Source: Gammaproteobacteria bacterium HGW-Gammaproteobacteria-4 (lineage in GTDB: Bacteria; Pseudomonadota; Gammaproteobacteria; Xanthomonadales; Xanthomonadaceae). Taken from it: a DNA stretch of 54,963 bases. The position numbers were made by a program, and so were the translations under genes. This document shows, one piece after another, positions 30,401 to 38,540 of the stretch. Where the stretch lies: assembly GCA_002839995.1 (NCBI GenBank), contig PGZC01000013.1, positions 1-54,963 on the forward strand, in the 5' to 3' direction. The stretch's first letter is position 1. The number at the start of each line of letters is the position of its first letter. The notes under the pieces are model-generated. The model was given only the letters and a program-made list of their open reading frames with translations, had not been told where the DNA came from and did no database searches.

Positions 30401-33400
30401 ACTTCCTTGAGCTTGCTCTCGTACTTGTACACGCCCGAATCCTGACGGGTCAGGATCGACGCATAGCGCCGTTCCAGCAGAACCGTCTTGAGCCCGTCCA
30501 CGGCGGTCTGCCTGGCGCCCGGGTCGATCGCAATCAGCCGCACCACGCGCCTGGCGTCGCCACGAATGGCGTCGAGATCGCCGTCGGCCTTGACCCCGAT
30601 CAGATAATCGCGCGACGACACCAGGCTGCTGACTTCAGCGCTGACACTGCGCCCGCCCTCGGCCTCGAAACCACGCGCCACGAACAGCAGGCGGTAGCTG
30701 GCGTTGGCGTACTTGCTCAGATCAAGCGCAAACTCGGCCTCGCCCTTGTCGTTGGTGGTCTGCTCGCCCAACGCCTCGGTGTAACCATCCTTGGCGCGCT
30801 GCGGATCGTAGAACTGGAAATCCGGATAACTGCGGAAGGACGGAAACGCCGGGTTCAGGGTCAGCGTGGCCTGCACCCGGCGCGCGGTGGCCGGCGTGCC
30901 GAACAGGTTTTGCAGGCTGAAGCGCGCGCTCAGCGCATCGGGCTTGACCCACCCCTCGCTCGCCTCGCTGCTCAGGTGCGCGCTGGCTTTCATGCGGTCG
31001 GGCAGAAACTCCTTCACCTGCACCGTCACCGAGCCGATGCGCTCCACCTGATTGCTGTGCCGCACCAGCGACAGACTGACCGTCCACGCGCCGGTGGGCG
31101 ACGCCTCCTGCGTGGTGTAACCCAGTTCCTCGAAGCCTTCCTTGCCCAGTTGCACGCGGCGCCGATCCACACGCAAGCCACGCGGATCGACGATGTCCAC
31201 CTGCAACGGTACGCCCTCCAGCGAACGCTGCCAGTCGAGCGTGCGCACGATCATGCCGATGTTGAAGGTGTCGCCAGGCCGGTACAGGCCGCGGTCGGAA
31301 AAAAGCCAGGCGCTGAGCTGGCCGGACATGTCGGCGTTGCGAATGCCGCCGACATCGAAACGCGAGGTATCGAGCTGGCGGTCGCCGCCGCGCAGCGGCA
31401 GGAACGACAGGTCTTCGCCCTTGCGCACCACCAGTAACGACGGCGTTTTCTCGCGCTCGAATCCGTCCAGCGCGGCAACGTGCGCATGACCCTGCGCATC
31501 GCTGGTCAGCGCCAACAAACGCTGGCCGTTCTTGCCCAGGATTTCGACACTGGCGCCGGCCACCGGCTCGCCTTTTTCCAGCGACTGCACGAACACGTCC
31601 AGACTGCCGTCCATCGATTTCTTCAGCAGCACACCCAGATCGGTGACCACCACCAGCCGCGTGTCCTGCAGGTTGGTGCGGTAGTTGTCGTGGACGTAAT
31701 CGTTGGCGTAATCGCGGGTCGCGGTGAGATCGGCGGCGCGCAGTTCCTGCCCGGCCGCGGCCTGCCGCTGCGCGGCCTCGCGCTGGCGCCGTTCCGCCTC
31801 CGGATCGTAGTTGCGCAGGGCCAGCAGGAACACACCGCGTTTGCCGCCATCGCGCAGGTAACGCGACAGGTCGATGCCCTCGTAATGCGCTTTGCCCGGC
31901 TCGGCATCGGCGAAAGTGAGCGTCTGCTCGAAACGCTCGGTGATCTGATCCGGCGACAGCCCGCTCAATTGCGGCTTGGCGAAACTGCCGTAGTTGAGCG
32001 CAGCCAGATTCGACAACTGCTCGGGCAACACGCGGCCGATATCCAGGCGCAGGCCCGGTACATTGCGCGCCACCACCGCCACCCGTTGCTCGCCCTTGAG
32101 GCTGAGCAAGGCGCCGTCGGCCATGAAACGCAGCATGCGCGGATAGTCCGGCACCCGCACCACGAACGCCGCCGGCTTGCCGAGCATGAAGCCGCCGAAC
32201 GAGGTCAGCCCACTCTCCACCCGCACATACAGGTAGCGCCCCACATCGGCTTTGTACTTGTAACTGTGCAGGGTCTGGTATTCGAGCTCGGTGGCAACCG
32301 GATCGAGATCGAGTTTCTGCGCGGCCGCCAGCACGCCCTCGCTCATGTCGCGCGCGCTGCCCGACCAGTTGTAGGGATAGCGACGATCGGTCTCCGGCGA
32401 TTTCGGGTGATGTTCCGGCAGCAACCACGCCGACAGCTTCTGGTTGATATCGCGCTCGCCCACCGCCTGCGACGCGGCCACCATCAGCACCTGCTCGGGC
32501 TCGAAGCGGGCGTTGTCGACCAGTGTCGGTTCCACGCTTTCGATCGCCAGGCTGTACTTGCCGGGAACGGCCACTTCGCCCTGCAACGTCTCGGCAAACG
32601 GCGTGCCGCCGCGCGCGGCGTGCACGCCTTTGTCGATGTGCAGCGACAACAGCCCCGGATCGAGCGGCAGCGCCAGCGGCTGCGAATGCACGTAGGCATT
32701 GAGCTTGTCGTCGTCGTAGCTGACCACGAACTTCTGCGGCAGCGGCCTGGGCTTGTTCCTGCCGGTTTCGCCCAGCGTCATCGCGATGCGTTTTTCCAGC
32801 GCCAGCGGGTCCACCGGATGGCTGAACCTCACCTGCGCGATGGCCTTCTTGAGCGCGGCGTCCTGCGGGTCCTGGTAGAACTCCACCTGCGCGATCTGCG
32901 CGGTGAACGGCGCGCTGTCGAATTCGAACTCGGTCTCCGCCACCCGTACCTGCGGCGCGAACACCAGCGCCCTGTCGAAGCGCACCTCGAAATGCTGCCC
33001 AACCGGCCAGTCGTCCTGCGGCCGGAACACCAGTTCGCGGTCGCTGCTGAAGGTCCAGGTGCCGGCCAGTTCCGGCGACATGCGAATGCCCGCGCTCACC
33101 GGCTTGCCGACCAGTGCCAGCGCTGCGGCTGAATCGGAGAACTCGACCCGCAACGCCTGCACCACGATCGGCTGTTTGCGGTAATCGGTAAGGCCAGGCG
33201 CGGATACCTGGAATGTCACTGCGACCGGAGCCGGCGGCCGTGGCAGCGCCTGCCACCAGCGATAGCCCAGCATGCCGAGCGCCGCCAGCGCCAGCACCGA
33301 CACCGCGATTCCGCCGTAGCGGTGCGGCCGCGCGCGCACCGCTGCCACCCCGGCCGCGGCCGATCGTTGCAGCGGCGGCAGCCAGGCCGGCGCCTGCCAG

Positions 33401-33501
33401 TCGATCCGTCCGACGATCAATGCCAGCGCGCCAGCGACAAACCGGATCACCGCCAGCAGCAACGCCGCCAACGCCATCACTGCTGCGCGCACGATATCCA
33501 T
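27475..33501 (-). CDS. Very large alpha-2-macroglobulin family protein
   Basis: The protein has about 2008 residues, against about 1650 for E. coli YfhM. The N-terminus has two hydrophobic segments (about 5-30 and 62-80) instead of a lipoprotein Cys, so it is probably anchored in the inner membrane with the body in the periplasm. MG1/MG2-type beta domains, a bait-like region, a thioester motif CTEQ (Cys1512, in HQCTEQVLSR) and a following alpha-toroid domain (about 1500-1800) are visible. Such proteins trap intruding proteases, working beside PBP1C in wall repair. The start at 33501 is chosen over 33534 because of AGGGG 7 nt upstream. The extra length lies mainly in the N-terminal half. Confidence 0.9.
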   Translation of the reverse strand: MDIVRAAVMALAALLLAVIRFVAGALALIVGRIDWQAPAWLPPLQRSAAAGVAAVRARPHRYGGIAVSVLALAALGMLGYRWWQALPRPPAPVAVTFQVSAPGLTDYRKQPIVVQALRVEFSDSAAALALVGKPVSAGIRMSPELAGTWTFSSDRELVFRPQDDWPVGQHFEVRFDRALVFAPQVRVAETEFEFDSAPFTAQIAQVEFYQDPQDAALKKAIAQVRFSHPVDPLALEKRIAMTLGETGRNKPRPLPQKFVVSYDDDKLNAYVHSQPLALPLDPGLLSLHIDKGVHAARGGTPFAETLQGEVAVPGKYSLAIESVEPTLVDNARFEPEQVLMVAASQAVGERDINQKLSAWLLPEHHPKSPETDRRYPYNWSGSARDMSEGVLAAAQKLDLDPVATELEYQTLHSYKYKADVGRYLYVRVESGLTSFGGFMLGKPAAFVVRVPDYPRMLRFMADGALLSLKGEQRVAVVARNVPGLRLDIGRVLPEQLSNLAALNYGSFAKPQLSGLSPDQITERFEQTLTFADAEPGKAHYEGIDLSRYLRDGGKRGVFLLALRNYDPEAERRQREAAQRQAAAGQELRAADLTATRDYANDYVHDNYRTNLQDTRLVVVTDLGVLLKKSMDGSLDVFVQSLEKGEPVAGASVEILGKNGQRLLALTSDAQGHAHVAALDGFEREKTPSLLVVRKGEDLSFLPLRGGDRQLDTSRFDVGGIRNADMSGQLSAWLFSDRGLYRPGDTFNIGMIVRTLDWQRSLEGVPLQVDIVDPRGLRVDRRRVQLGKEGFEELGYTTQEASPTGAWTVSLSLVRHSNQVERIGSVTVQVKEFLPDRMKASAHLSSEASEGWVKPDALSARFSLQNLFGTPATARRVQATLTLNPAFPSFRSYPDFQFYDPQRAKDGYTEALGEQTTNDKGEAEFALDLSKYANASYRLLFVARGFEAEGGRSVSAEVSSLVSSRDYLIGVKADGDLDAIRGDARRVVRLIAIDPGARQTAVDGLKTVLLERRYASILTRQDSGVYKYESKLKEVPLREDALAIPTAGLDLSLPTDAPGSYALLVKNAAGEELNRVLFTVAGNANISRSLERNAELQLTLDKHDYAPGEEIEIAVRAPYAGSGLITIERDKVYAQQWFKAASTGSVQHIRVPADFTGNGYVNVQYVRDPGSEEIFMSPLSYAIVPFSVSRAAHQLALKVDAPALVKPGTTLRMKVHTASPARVAVFAVDEGILQVARYQLGDPLDHFLQKRMLQVQTRQILDLILPEFAQLLAAAAPGGDADALLGRHLNPFRKKRAAPVAYWSGLIDVDGEGEVSYAIPEDFNGQLRLMAVAVSGDTMGVFEGSTTVRGDFVLSPNAPAMVAPGDEFEVSVGVANNVEGLGDTALPITVKIEPEAQLQVIDAAEQTLTLGGMREGVAIFRLRAMGEPGASRLRFSASSGKYAATLGADVSVRPAQPYRNTLVIGSLGEGDKTVGPLRELYLAFAKREAAASYSPLVLANGLSGYLDAFPHQCTEQVLSRAMPGLVLAQYPEFGTLHSTDSARARTGFADLMALLRSRQNAEGGFGYWMPTVDVQPYVAVYTMQFLIEARERGWEVPAEMLSRGNDYLKRLVNDESDGSLPALRERAFAIYLLTRQQQVTSNAIAAVRERLDAQYPKQWQSDSVAAYLAASLKLLKLDREAERLIAAPAALLSRDAIELEWNYDRFHDPLIRDASVLFLLSRHFPERAAELPPKALANIVQVLGKGRYNTLSSALTVLALGTYSDRFGTPEDGELRFVQTDAKGGNTSIGKADGLVLRAAFDAAAKALQVSNGADQAAWYSVSETGFDRNPPDSEIRDGLEIVREFTNAEGKVVDTVTLGEEIQVHLKIRALRGAGYGNVAIVDLLPGGFEPVQELAGAAPTPVYADDARDGGEEYEGDHDDGDVVASQPSWRPSIGLDSSNFALDYADVRDDRIVIYGYAGTRVSQFVYRIKATNAGRFVVPPAYAESMYERTVQARSRGGAITVQRP

Positions 33502-33711
33502 CAGCGAACCCCTGTCATCCAATCTCGCCGGCATTACAGCACACCGCCGCGGCGCAGTTGTGGCGATTTACGGGCACGACAAGGCAGGCCTGTGATCGAA
33601 GCCGGCACGACCCGGCACGACCCGGCCGATTGCCGGGCGCCGCCGCCGCGCGTAAGGTGCCACGGAGACTGGACAATCGGATAATCCAGCAATTACCGCA
33701 GGAGCACCACG

Positions 33712-34590
33712 ATGACCGACACCACCTACACCCCACCGAAAGTCTGGCGCTGGGATACCGCAAGCGGCGGAAAATTCGCCAGCATCAACCGCCCGATCGC
33801 CGGCGCCACCCACGACAAGGCATTGCCGGTGGGAAAACACCCGCTGCAACTCTATTCGCTGGCCACGCCGAACGGGGTCAAGGTCACGATCCTGCTTGAG
33901 GAACTGCTGGCGCTGGGTTTTGCCGGCGCCGAATACGACGCACACCTGATCCAGATCATGGAGGGCGATCAGTTCGGCAGCGGCTTCGTCAGCGTCAACC
34001 CCAATTCCAAGATCCCGGCATTGCTGGATCAAAGCGCAAGCCCTCCGATCCGGGTGTTCGAGTCGGGCGCGATCCTGCTCTACCTGGCCGAAAAATTCGG
34101 CGCCTTCATCCCGACCGACATCGGCAAACGCGCCGAATGCCTGTCGTGGCTGTTCTGGCAGATGGGCAGCGCACCGATGCTCGGTGGCGGCTTTGGCCAT
34201 TTCTACGCCTACGCCCCGGAAAAGTACGAGTACCCGATCAATCGCTATGCGATGGAGGTCAAGCGCCAGCTCGACGTGCTCGACCGCCAGTTGGCAACCC
34301 ATCCGTTCGTCACCGGCGACGACTACACCATCGCCGACATGGCGATCTGGCCATGGTACGGCGCCCTGGTCCGCAACACGGTGTACGAGGCCGCCGAGTT
34401 TTTGGAAGCGCACACCTACAAGAATGTGTTGCGCTGGACCGACACGATCGCACAGCGGCCGGCCGTGCAGCGCGGCCGCATGGTCAACCGGACCTGGGGT
34501 GAGCCCAGCGAACAGTTGCGCGAACGCCACGATGCCAGCGATTTCGAGACCCGGACGCAGGACAAGCTCGATGCCGCGCAGGGCAATTGA
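33712..34590 (+). CDS. yghU: YghU-type glutathione S-transferase
   Basis: The 292-residue protein has an N-terminal extension typical of the Nu class (PKVWRWDTASGGKFASINRP), a thioredoxin-like domain (about 45-130, TPNGVKVTILLEELL, NPNSKIPALLD, ESGAILLYLAEKFG) and an alpha-helical C-terminal domain with DDYTIADMAIWPWYG. E. coli YghU has glutathione-dependent disulfide-bond reductase and peroxidase activity. AGGAG lies 8 nt before the ATG. It stands alone: its left neighbour diverges, and the right neighbour operon converges on it. Confidence 0.92.
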   Translation: MTDTTYTPPKVWRWDTASGGKFASINRPIAGATHDKALPVGKHPLQLYSLATPNGVKVTILLEELLALGFAGAEYDAHLIQIMEGDQFGSGFVSVNPNSKIPALLDQSASPPIRVFESGAILLYLAEKFGAFIPTDIGKRAECLSWLFWQMGSAPMLGGGFGHFYAYAPEKYEYPINRYAMEVKRQLDVLDRQLATHPFVTGDDYTIADMAIWPWYGALVRNTVYEAAEFLEAHTYKNVLRWTDTIAQRPAVQRGRMVNRTWGEPSEQLRERHDASDFETRTQDKLDAAQGN

Positions 34591-34722
34591 AATTTCGCCC
34601 ATCACGTCAGTGCGGTTCCGGCTCGCCACGCAGCAATCACGGACCCCGCGCGGCCGATCTTGAACGAATGCCTGTCGCCGCGTTGCGGAATCGTCCCGGA
34701 GTACGTTTTCTCCCGATCCGCG

Positions 34723-34992
34723 CTAACGCAACACAAAGCGTCCGGTCCGCAGCAACATCGCGACATCGTCCGCATGCACGCTCAACGTTCCACCGGCGTC
34801 GAACGCGTAAATCCGCCCGCTGCGCGATCCGCGCAGTACGATGGCATCGCCACCGCGATAGCGCAGGCGCGGCTCGTTGGTCGCCGTGGCGATGCGCGCG
34901 GCGGCGGCCGAAGCAGCGAGCGCATAGCCCTGATTGTTTGGCGCCGCCGCGAAGCGACGCAGCGAAGCGCGTTTAGTGCCGCAACACGACAT
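34723..34992 (-). CDS. Small CCG-start protein, unknown function
   Basis: I do not recognise a named family for this 89-residue protein. It begins MSCCGTKRASLRRF and ends with a compact beta-rich stretch (LRYRGGDAIVLRGSRSGR, then DDVAMLLRTGRFVLR). The layout recalls small proteins of phage-like or unannotated clusters with a CCG N-terminus and a YxGxxxIxVRGxxSGR motif; this is an impression from memory. The ATG at 34992 is preferred over 34998 because GGAG lies 7 nt upstream of it. It starts 2 nt after the stop of the DUF1360-like gene and is the last gene of a three-gene operon. Confidence 0.7.
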   Translation of the reverse strand: MSCCGTKRASLRRFAAAPNNQGYALAASAAAARIATATNEPRLRYRGGDAIVLRGSRSGRIYAFDAGGTLSVHADDVAMLLRTGRFVLR

Positions 34993-34994
34993 GC

Positions 34995-35321
34995 TCATTC
35001 TCCCGATCGATGATCCGGCGCAGGTGCCGTCGCGTCGCGCTCGCTCAGGCGTTCGAGCAACGACGCACCGCCGGAAATCGCCCACCACGCGATTACCCAA
35101 CCCGATAGCGAATCCGCCAGCAACAACGCCAGCGGCGCAGCGATCCACAAGCTCAGGCAATACGGGCAATCCATCACCTGACCGAGCCACCCGTCGCCGA
35201 CCCGCACGCGCAGGCTTACCACCGCATCAAACGGCCCATCCTCCAGCGCCAGCAAATGCGCCAGCCGCCAGGTGGCGAGCACGCACACCACCAGTCGAAA
35301 CCACAGCGACCATTCCGCCAT
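34995..35321 (-). CDS. DUF1360-like small membrane protein
   Basis: The 108-residue protein has two hydrophobic segments (LWFRLVVCVLATWRLAHLL, about 6-24, and LWIAAPLALLLADSLSGWVI, about 58-77) and the motif MDCPYCLSLW with two Cys just before the second segment. Sequence of this shape (ATWRLxHLL...DCPYCLSLW) is typical of DUF1360. It probably lies in the inner membrane, with the Cys pair near one face. It is 45 bp downstream of the large protein gene and 2 bp upstream of the small CCG gene. Function is unknown. Confidence 0.75.
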   Translation of the reverse strand: MAEWSLWFRLVVCVLATWRLAHLLALEDGPFDAVVSLRVRVGDGWLGQVMDCPYCLSLWIAAPLALLLADSLSGWVIAWWAISGGASLLERLSERDATAPAPDHRSGE

Positions 35322-35366
35322 CCGCTGTCGGTGGGGCGGACCATCCGCCCCGCCGCCTCCTTGTCG

Positions 35367-37457
35367 TCAATTGGCGTTGATTACCGAGAACGCGAAATGC
35401 GGATCGATGTGCAAATCGTCGGGGTCGTATTCCCAGGCGTTGGGCAACACCAGATGACCACCATCGCCACCGTTGGGGTTGAACGCGCGACTGGCCACGT
35501 GCGCACCGAAGCTGTAGGTACCCTCCAGTGCGCCTGCCGGCAGCCGGAAGATCGCCTGCAGGGTTTCCGCGTTGTCGCTCGGCGCGGTGTGCCAGTGTTG
35601 CGTGATGCCGCTGACCAACGTGAACTGGCCGCCGCCGCAATCGCCCGCCGAAATCTGCGCCGAGCGCAGGTGCGTGGCCGACGCATCCAGAGTGACCCGG
35701 AATTCGAGGTCGACCGGCGCCAGCCCGCGCTTCACCAACGGACACGGCGGCACCAGTTGCACGAAAGCGCCGCCGCCGACCTTGCGCCACTCCACCGTCA
35801 GCGGTCCCTTGGGATAGGCGTTATCGACGTTGAAGGTCACCTCCGCCGACGACGAAGTCACCGGCCCACCGGCGCGCAATTCCAGTTTCAGCCGGTAACG
35901 GCCATTGGCCATCGCATACGTCGGCCAGTCGAGCAGCAGATCCTGTGGCAGGAACGGATTCGGCCCCGGTGGCAATGCGATCGGATACCAGCCGGCGGCG
36001 TCCGCAGTGGGATAGTGCCACTCGGCATTGCCACCGGCATCGAGCCGGAACAATGGCCAGGTAAGGCCGACAAACGGCGTCGGCGCGGTGAATGTGGCGC
36101 CGCCGTCGTTGCTGTACCGGTAAGTGATGCGGTAATGGGTGGCCTTGCGATCGGTACGATTGCAACCCAGTAGCGAAACCGCACCGCGGAACGGCGACGC
36201 GGCATCGGGGTTGGGTAGCGCATCGACAAACAACCCGGACGGATGCGGCCGGTTCGGACGCAACGCATAGCCGTTGAGCGGGTCGTACAACGTGGGCACC
36301 GCCACCACCGGCATGCGTCCTGCCATCACGATCGCAGGCTCATTGCCGCACGGCACCGCCGTGCCGCCGCAGCCGATGCCGGTTCGGGCATTGGGCTTGG
36401 CCTTGAGCGTGAGCGGGCCGATCGCGCCGGCATCCCAACGCACCTGGAACAGGCCCTCGGAATAGATGTCTTCCTCGACGCCGTCGCCGTCGGTGTCCTG
36501 GGTCACGCGGAAGGTAACGTCGGGAACATCGATGATCGGCGTCCATTGCGGAATGAGGACGTCAAAGCAACGTTTGAATGGGCCGATGAAGGCGCGCAGG
36601 TCGAGTTCCTTCAACTCCTTCACATCCATCCGCAACTGCGTCGCCAGCGACGCCCGCGCGGCGATGATGCCGGTGTCGCCGCTCTTGCCCGGCGTCGCCA
36701 GGCACGCATACAATTCCTGCGGCAACGGTGGTGGTACCGTCTGCTCGAACGCGGACGCGTCCAGCGCCGCATCCAGCGCAACGCTGCGCACGCCGAACAC
36801 CGCCTGCGACTGCACCTGGTCGATGCGCGCCGCCGCCTCGCGTCCGGCGCGATCCTCGATCAGCCGAATCAGCCGGCCGCGATCGAAACCCTCGAACGGC
36901 GCCGGATCGGGCCCCGGGCCGGGACGCGGGAACGGGAACGGGACCGGAATGCGTGGCGGAATCAGGTCGTCGAGCAGATCGCGGATCGACGGCCGCTCAA
37001 AGACGATCGGAAAACAGATGCGCTCGCGCCGGAAGCGCAGCACCCAATCGATGTCCCAGCGCGGAATCCATACACAAAAACGGCCACATTCATCGGTTCG
37101 GGCGGTAGCGATCACTTCGCGTCGGCAACGAAACGGAAAGTACCAGGCCCATTTCGCCTGCAACGGAAAGTAACCCAGCAACGAGCAATCGGTGTCTTCG
37201 ACATGTACCGTGGCGTACGGCACCGGCATGTCGACGGCGGTAACCGCATCGTGTTTCACCACCACACCGCACACCTTGCGAAACAGCAGGTGTCGCGGAT
37301 CGATACGGAAGCGGAATTTGTCGCTGATCTGAGCAACGGTAAGGCCTGCCAACTCCTTGCTGGACACATCGCTGAGCGCGCCCAGGCGCTCGGCCTGCAA
37401 CGCGGTCAACTTGATCTGGTCGGGGAGAAGGCGGGGTGCAGCGGACTTGCTTGCCAT
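35367..37457 (-). CDS. Large beta-rich protein of unknown function
   Basis: The 696-residue protein shows no signal peptide or obvious membrane segment. The N-terminal part (about 30-170) has a transthyretin/carboxypeptidase-regulatory-like look: VCGVVVKHDAVTAVDMPVPY, ATVHVEDTDCSLLGYFP, TDECGRFCVWIPRWDIDW. It is rich in Cys, Arg and Trp. A Pro-rich stretch (IPVPFPFPRPGPGPDPAP) leads to a middle domain, and the C-terminus (about 480-696) is Ig-like beta sequence (SNDGGATFTAP, ITQHWHTAPSDNAETLQ). I do not recognise a named family. The start at 37457 follows GGAGG at 8 nt. It is the first gene of an operon with the DUF1360-like and CCG genes. Confidence 0.75.
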   Translation of the reverse strand: MASKSAAPRLLPDQIKLTALQAERLGALSDVSSKELAGLTVAQISDKFRFRIDPRHLLFRKVCGVVVKHDAVTAVDMPVPYATVHVEDTDCSLLGYFPLQAKWAWYFPFRCRREVIATARTDECGRFCVWIPRWDIDWVLRFRRERICFPIVFERPSIRDLLDDLIPPRIPVPFPFPRPGPGPDPAPFEGFDRGRLIRLIEDRAGREAAARIDQVQSQAVFGVRSVALDAALDASAFEQTVPPPLPQELYACLATPGKSGDTGIIAARASLATQLRMDVKELKELDLRAFIGPFKRCFDVLIPQWTPIIDVPDVTFRVTQDTDGDGVEEDIYSEGLFQVRWDAGAIGPLTLKAKPNARTGIGCGGTAVPCGNEPAIVMAGRMPVVAVPTLYDPLNGYALRPNRPHPSGLFVDALPNPDAASPFRGAVSLLGCNRTDRKATHYRITYRYSNDGGATFTAPTPFVGLTWPLFRLDAGGNAEWHYPTADAAGWYPIALPPGPNPFLPQDLLLDWPTYAMANGRYRLKLELRAGGPVTSSSAEVTFNVDNAYPKGPLTVEWRKVGGGAFVQLVPPCPLVKRGLAPVDLEFRVTLDASATHLRSAQISAGDCGGGQFTLVSGITQHWHTAPSDNAETLQAIFRLPAGALEGTYSFGAHVASRAFNPNGGDGGHLVLPNAWEYDPDDLHIDPHFAFSVINAN

Positions 37458-37611
37458 GACGAGTGCCTCCAGGTCATGAGACATCCGGAATGCGCGGCAC
37501 GGCCATGGGCCGTCGACGCAGCGGCGGAGTCGGTTACCCCTGTGCATCGCTCAACGCCAAAGCGGATGCACAGCGGCCATCATGATCCAAGGGCTGCACG
37601 TAATTGCGCAC

Positions 37612-37647
37612 GTAGGTCGGCTCAAGGCCCGCAGGGCCGGAGCCGAC
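37612..37647. repeat. GTAGGTCGG-type hairpin repeat
   Basis: GTAGGTCGGCTCAAGGCCCG is followed by CAGGGCCGGAGCCGAC, allowing GTCGGCTC to pair with GAGCCGAC. It is the same family as 2105-2177 and 43630-43742. In the 326-bp space 37458-37783 I see only this repeat and, at the right end, the brnT promoter. Confidence 0.8.
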
Positions 37648-37749
37648 GACCGCACATCGAGCCGCCCGCACCGACCCGCAAAACAGCAAGCGCCTGGCGT
37701 GCGCCCGCCTGACGCCCACCGCGCTTTGTTCAGGTTCGCTGACCACGGC

Positions 37750-37785
37750 TTGACTCACCCACAACCATCAATACAATGTATTGAT
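37750..37785 (+). promoter_or_regulatory. brnTA promoter with overlapping palindromic operator
   Basis: TTGACT (37750-37755), a 16-bp spacer and TACAAT (37772-37777) form a strong sigma-70-type promoter. ATCAATACAATGTATTGAT (37767-37785) is a 19-bp palindrome with perfect 9-bp arms that covers the -10 box and runs into the ATG of brnT (37784). Transcription would begin at about the A of the ATG, so the mRNA is probably leaderless; no Shine-Dalgarno sequence is present. BrnA antitoxins are known to bind their own promoter, so BrnA is the likely binder. Confidence 0.75.
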
Positions 37786-38071
37786 GACAGGATTCGTATG
37801 GGATCTGGCCAAAGCGGCCACCAACATCAGGAAACATCAGGTCTCCTTCGAAGAAGCGAAGTCGGTCTTCTACGACGAATACGCCATCCAGTTCCTCGAC
37901 GAACACCATACGGCCAACGAGGAACGATTCCTGATGTTGGGCCTGAGTTCCAAGGCCAGATTGCTCATCGTCTGCCATTGCGAGCGCGAAGATGGCGAGG
38001 TCGTTCGCATCATCTCGGCCCGCAAGGCAACCCAGCGCGAAAGCGCGTTCTACCCAGGTAGCCAGCCATGA
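37784..38071 (+). CDS. brnT: BrnT-type ribonuclease toxin
   Basis: The 95-residue protein matches BrnT (RelE-like fold, mRNA-cutting toxin): FVWDLAKAATNIRKHQVSFE, the EERFLMLG strand, and the C-terminal VRIISARKATQRESAFY that carries the conserved Arg residues. The ATG at 37784 is preferred; a TTG one codon earlier is possible. It overlaps brnA by 4 bp (ATGA), so toxin and antitoxin are translationally coupled, toxin first as usual for BrnTA. Confidence 0.92.
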   Translation: MTGFVWDLAKAATNIRKHQVSFEEAKSVFYDEYAIQFLDEHHTANEERFLMLGLSSKARLLIVCHCEREDGEVVRIISARKATQRESAFYPGSQP

Positions 38072-38292
38072 AAGCCGAATACGACCTCTCCAAGCTCAAA
38101 GCCCGCAAGAATCCGTACGCCACCAAGCTGAAAAAGCCCGTCACCCTACGGCTGTCGGAGGACGTGGTGGCGTACTTCAAGGGCATGGCCGATGAGGCCG
38201 GCATTCCGTACCAGAGCCTCATCAACCTGTACCTGCGCGACTGCATTGCCAACCATCGCAAGGTACAAATCAAATGGCCCAATGCTGCCTGA
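38068..38292 (+). CDS. brnA: BrnA-type antitoxin
   Basis: The 74-residue protein contains KKPVTLRLSEDVVAYFKGMA and GIPYQSLINLYLRDC, the ribbon-helix-helix DNA-binding pattern of BrnA/CopG antitoxins. It should bind BrnT and repress the promoter at 37750-37785. The charged N-terminus (DLSKLKARKNPYATKLKK) is typical. It overlaps brnT by 4 bp. Confidence 0.9.
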   Translation: MKAEYDLSKLKARKNPYATKLKKPVTLRLSEDVVAYFKGMADEAGIPYQSLINLYLRDCIANHRKVQIKWPNAA

Positions 38293-38301
38293 CTAGTCGC
38301 C

Positions 38302-38496
38302 GTGGCCGCCGAGGGCGCACGCGTCAGCGCGCGCAGCACCCATGCCGACGCCTCCGCCGACGTTCCTGCCTCACTCGCCGACGGCGTTGCCGAAGCAGTG
38401 GAGATGTTCACCTTCGGCCTGCCCTTCGTCCTGCTCGCGTTTCCGCTGGCACTGCTGTGGCGTGCGTTGTGGCGGCGGGTGACTACACCGCGCTGA
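38302..38496 (+). CDS. Possible small membrane protein or gene remnant
   Basis: A GTG-initiated 64-residue frame ends in a convincing membrane helix (MFTFGLPFVLLAFPLALLWR) followed by positive charges (WRRVTTPR). The N-terminal half is low-complexity Ala/Ser sequence. No Shine-Dalgarno sequence is visible. It may be a real small protein translated with brnTA (the gap is only 9 bp) or the C-terminal remnant of a larger membrane protein. Confidence 0.3.
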   Translation: MAAEGARVSARSTHADASADVPASLADGVAEAVEMFTFGLPFVLLAFPLALLWRALWRRVTTPR

Positions 38497-38540
38497 CGCA
38501 ACGCGCGTAAAGTAGGCCCGGCAAACGGAGGAAACATCGC

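Noticed and set aside
27718-31437. 1239-codon open frame on the plus strand
   Set aside because: Antisense shadow of the alpha-2-macroglobulin gene; length reflects high GC and codon phase only.
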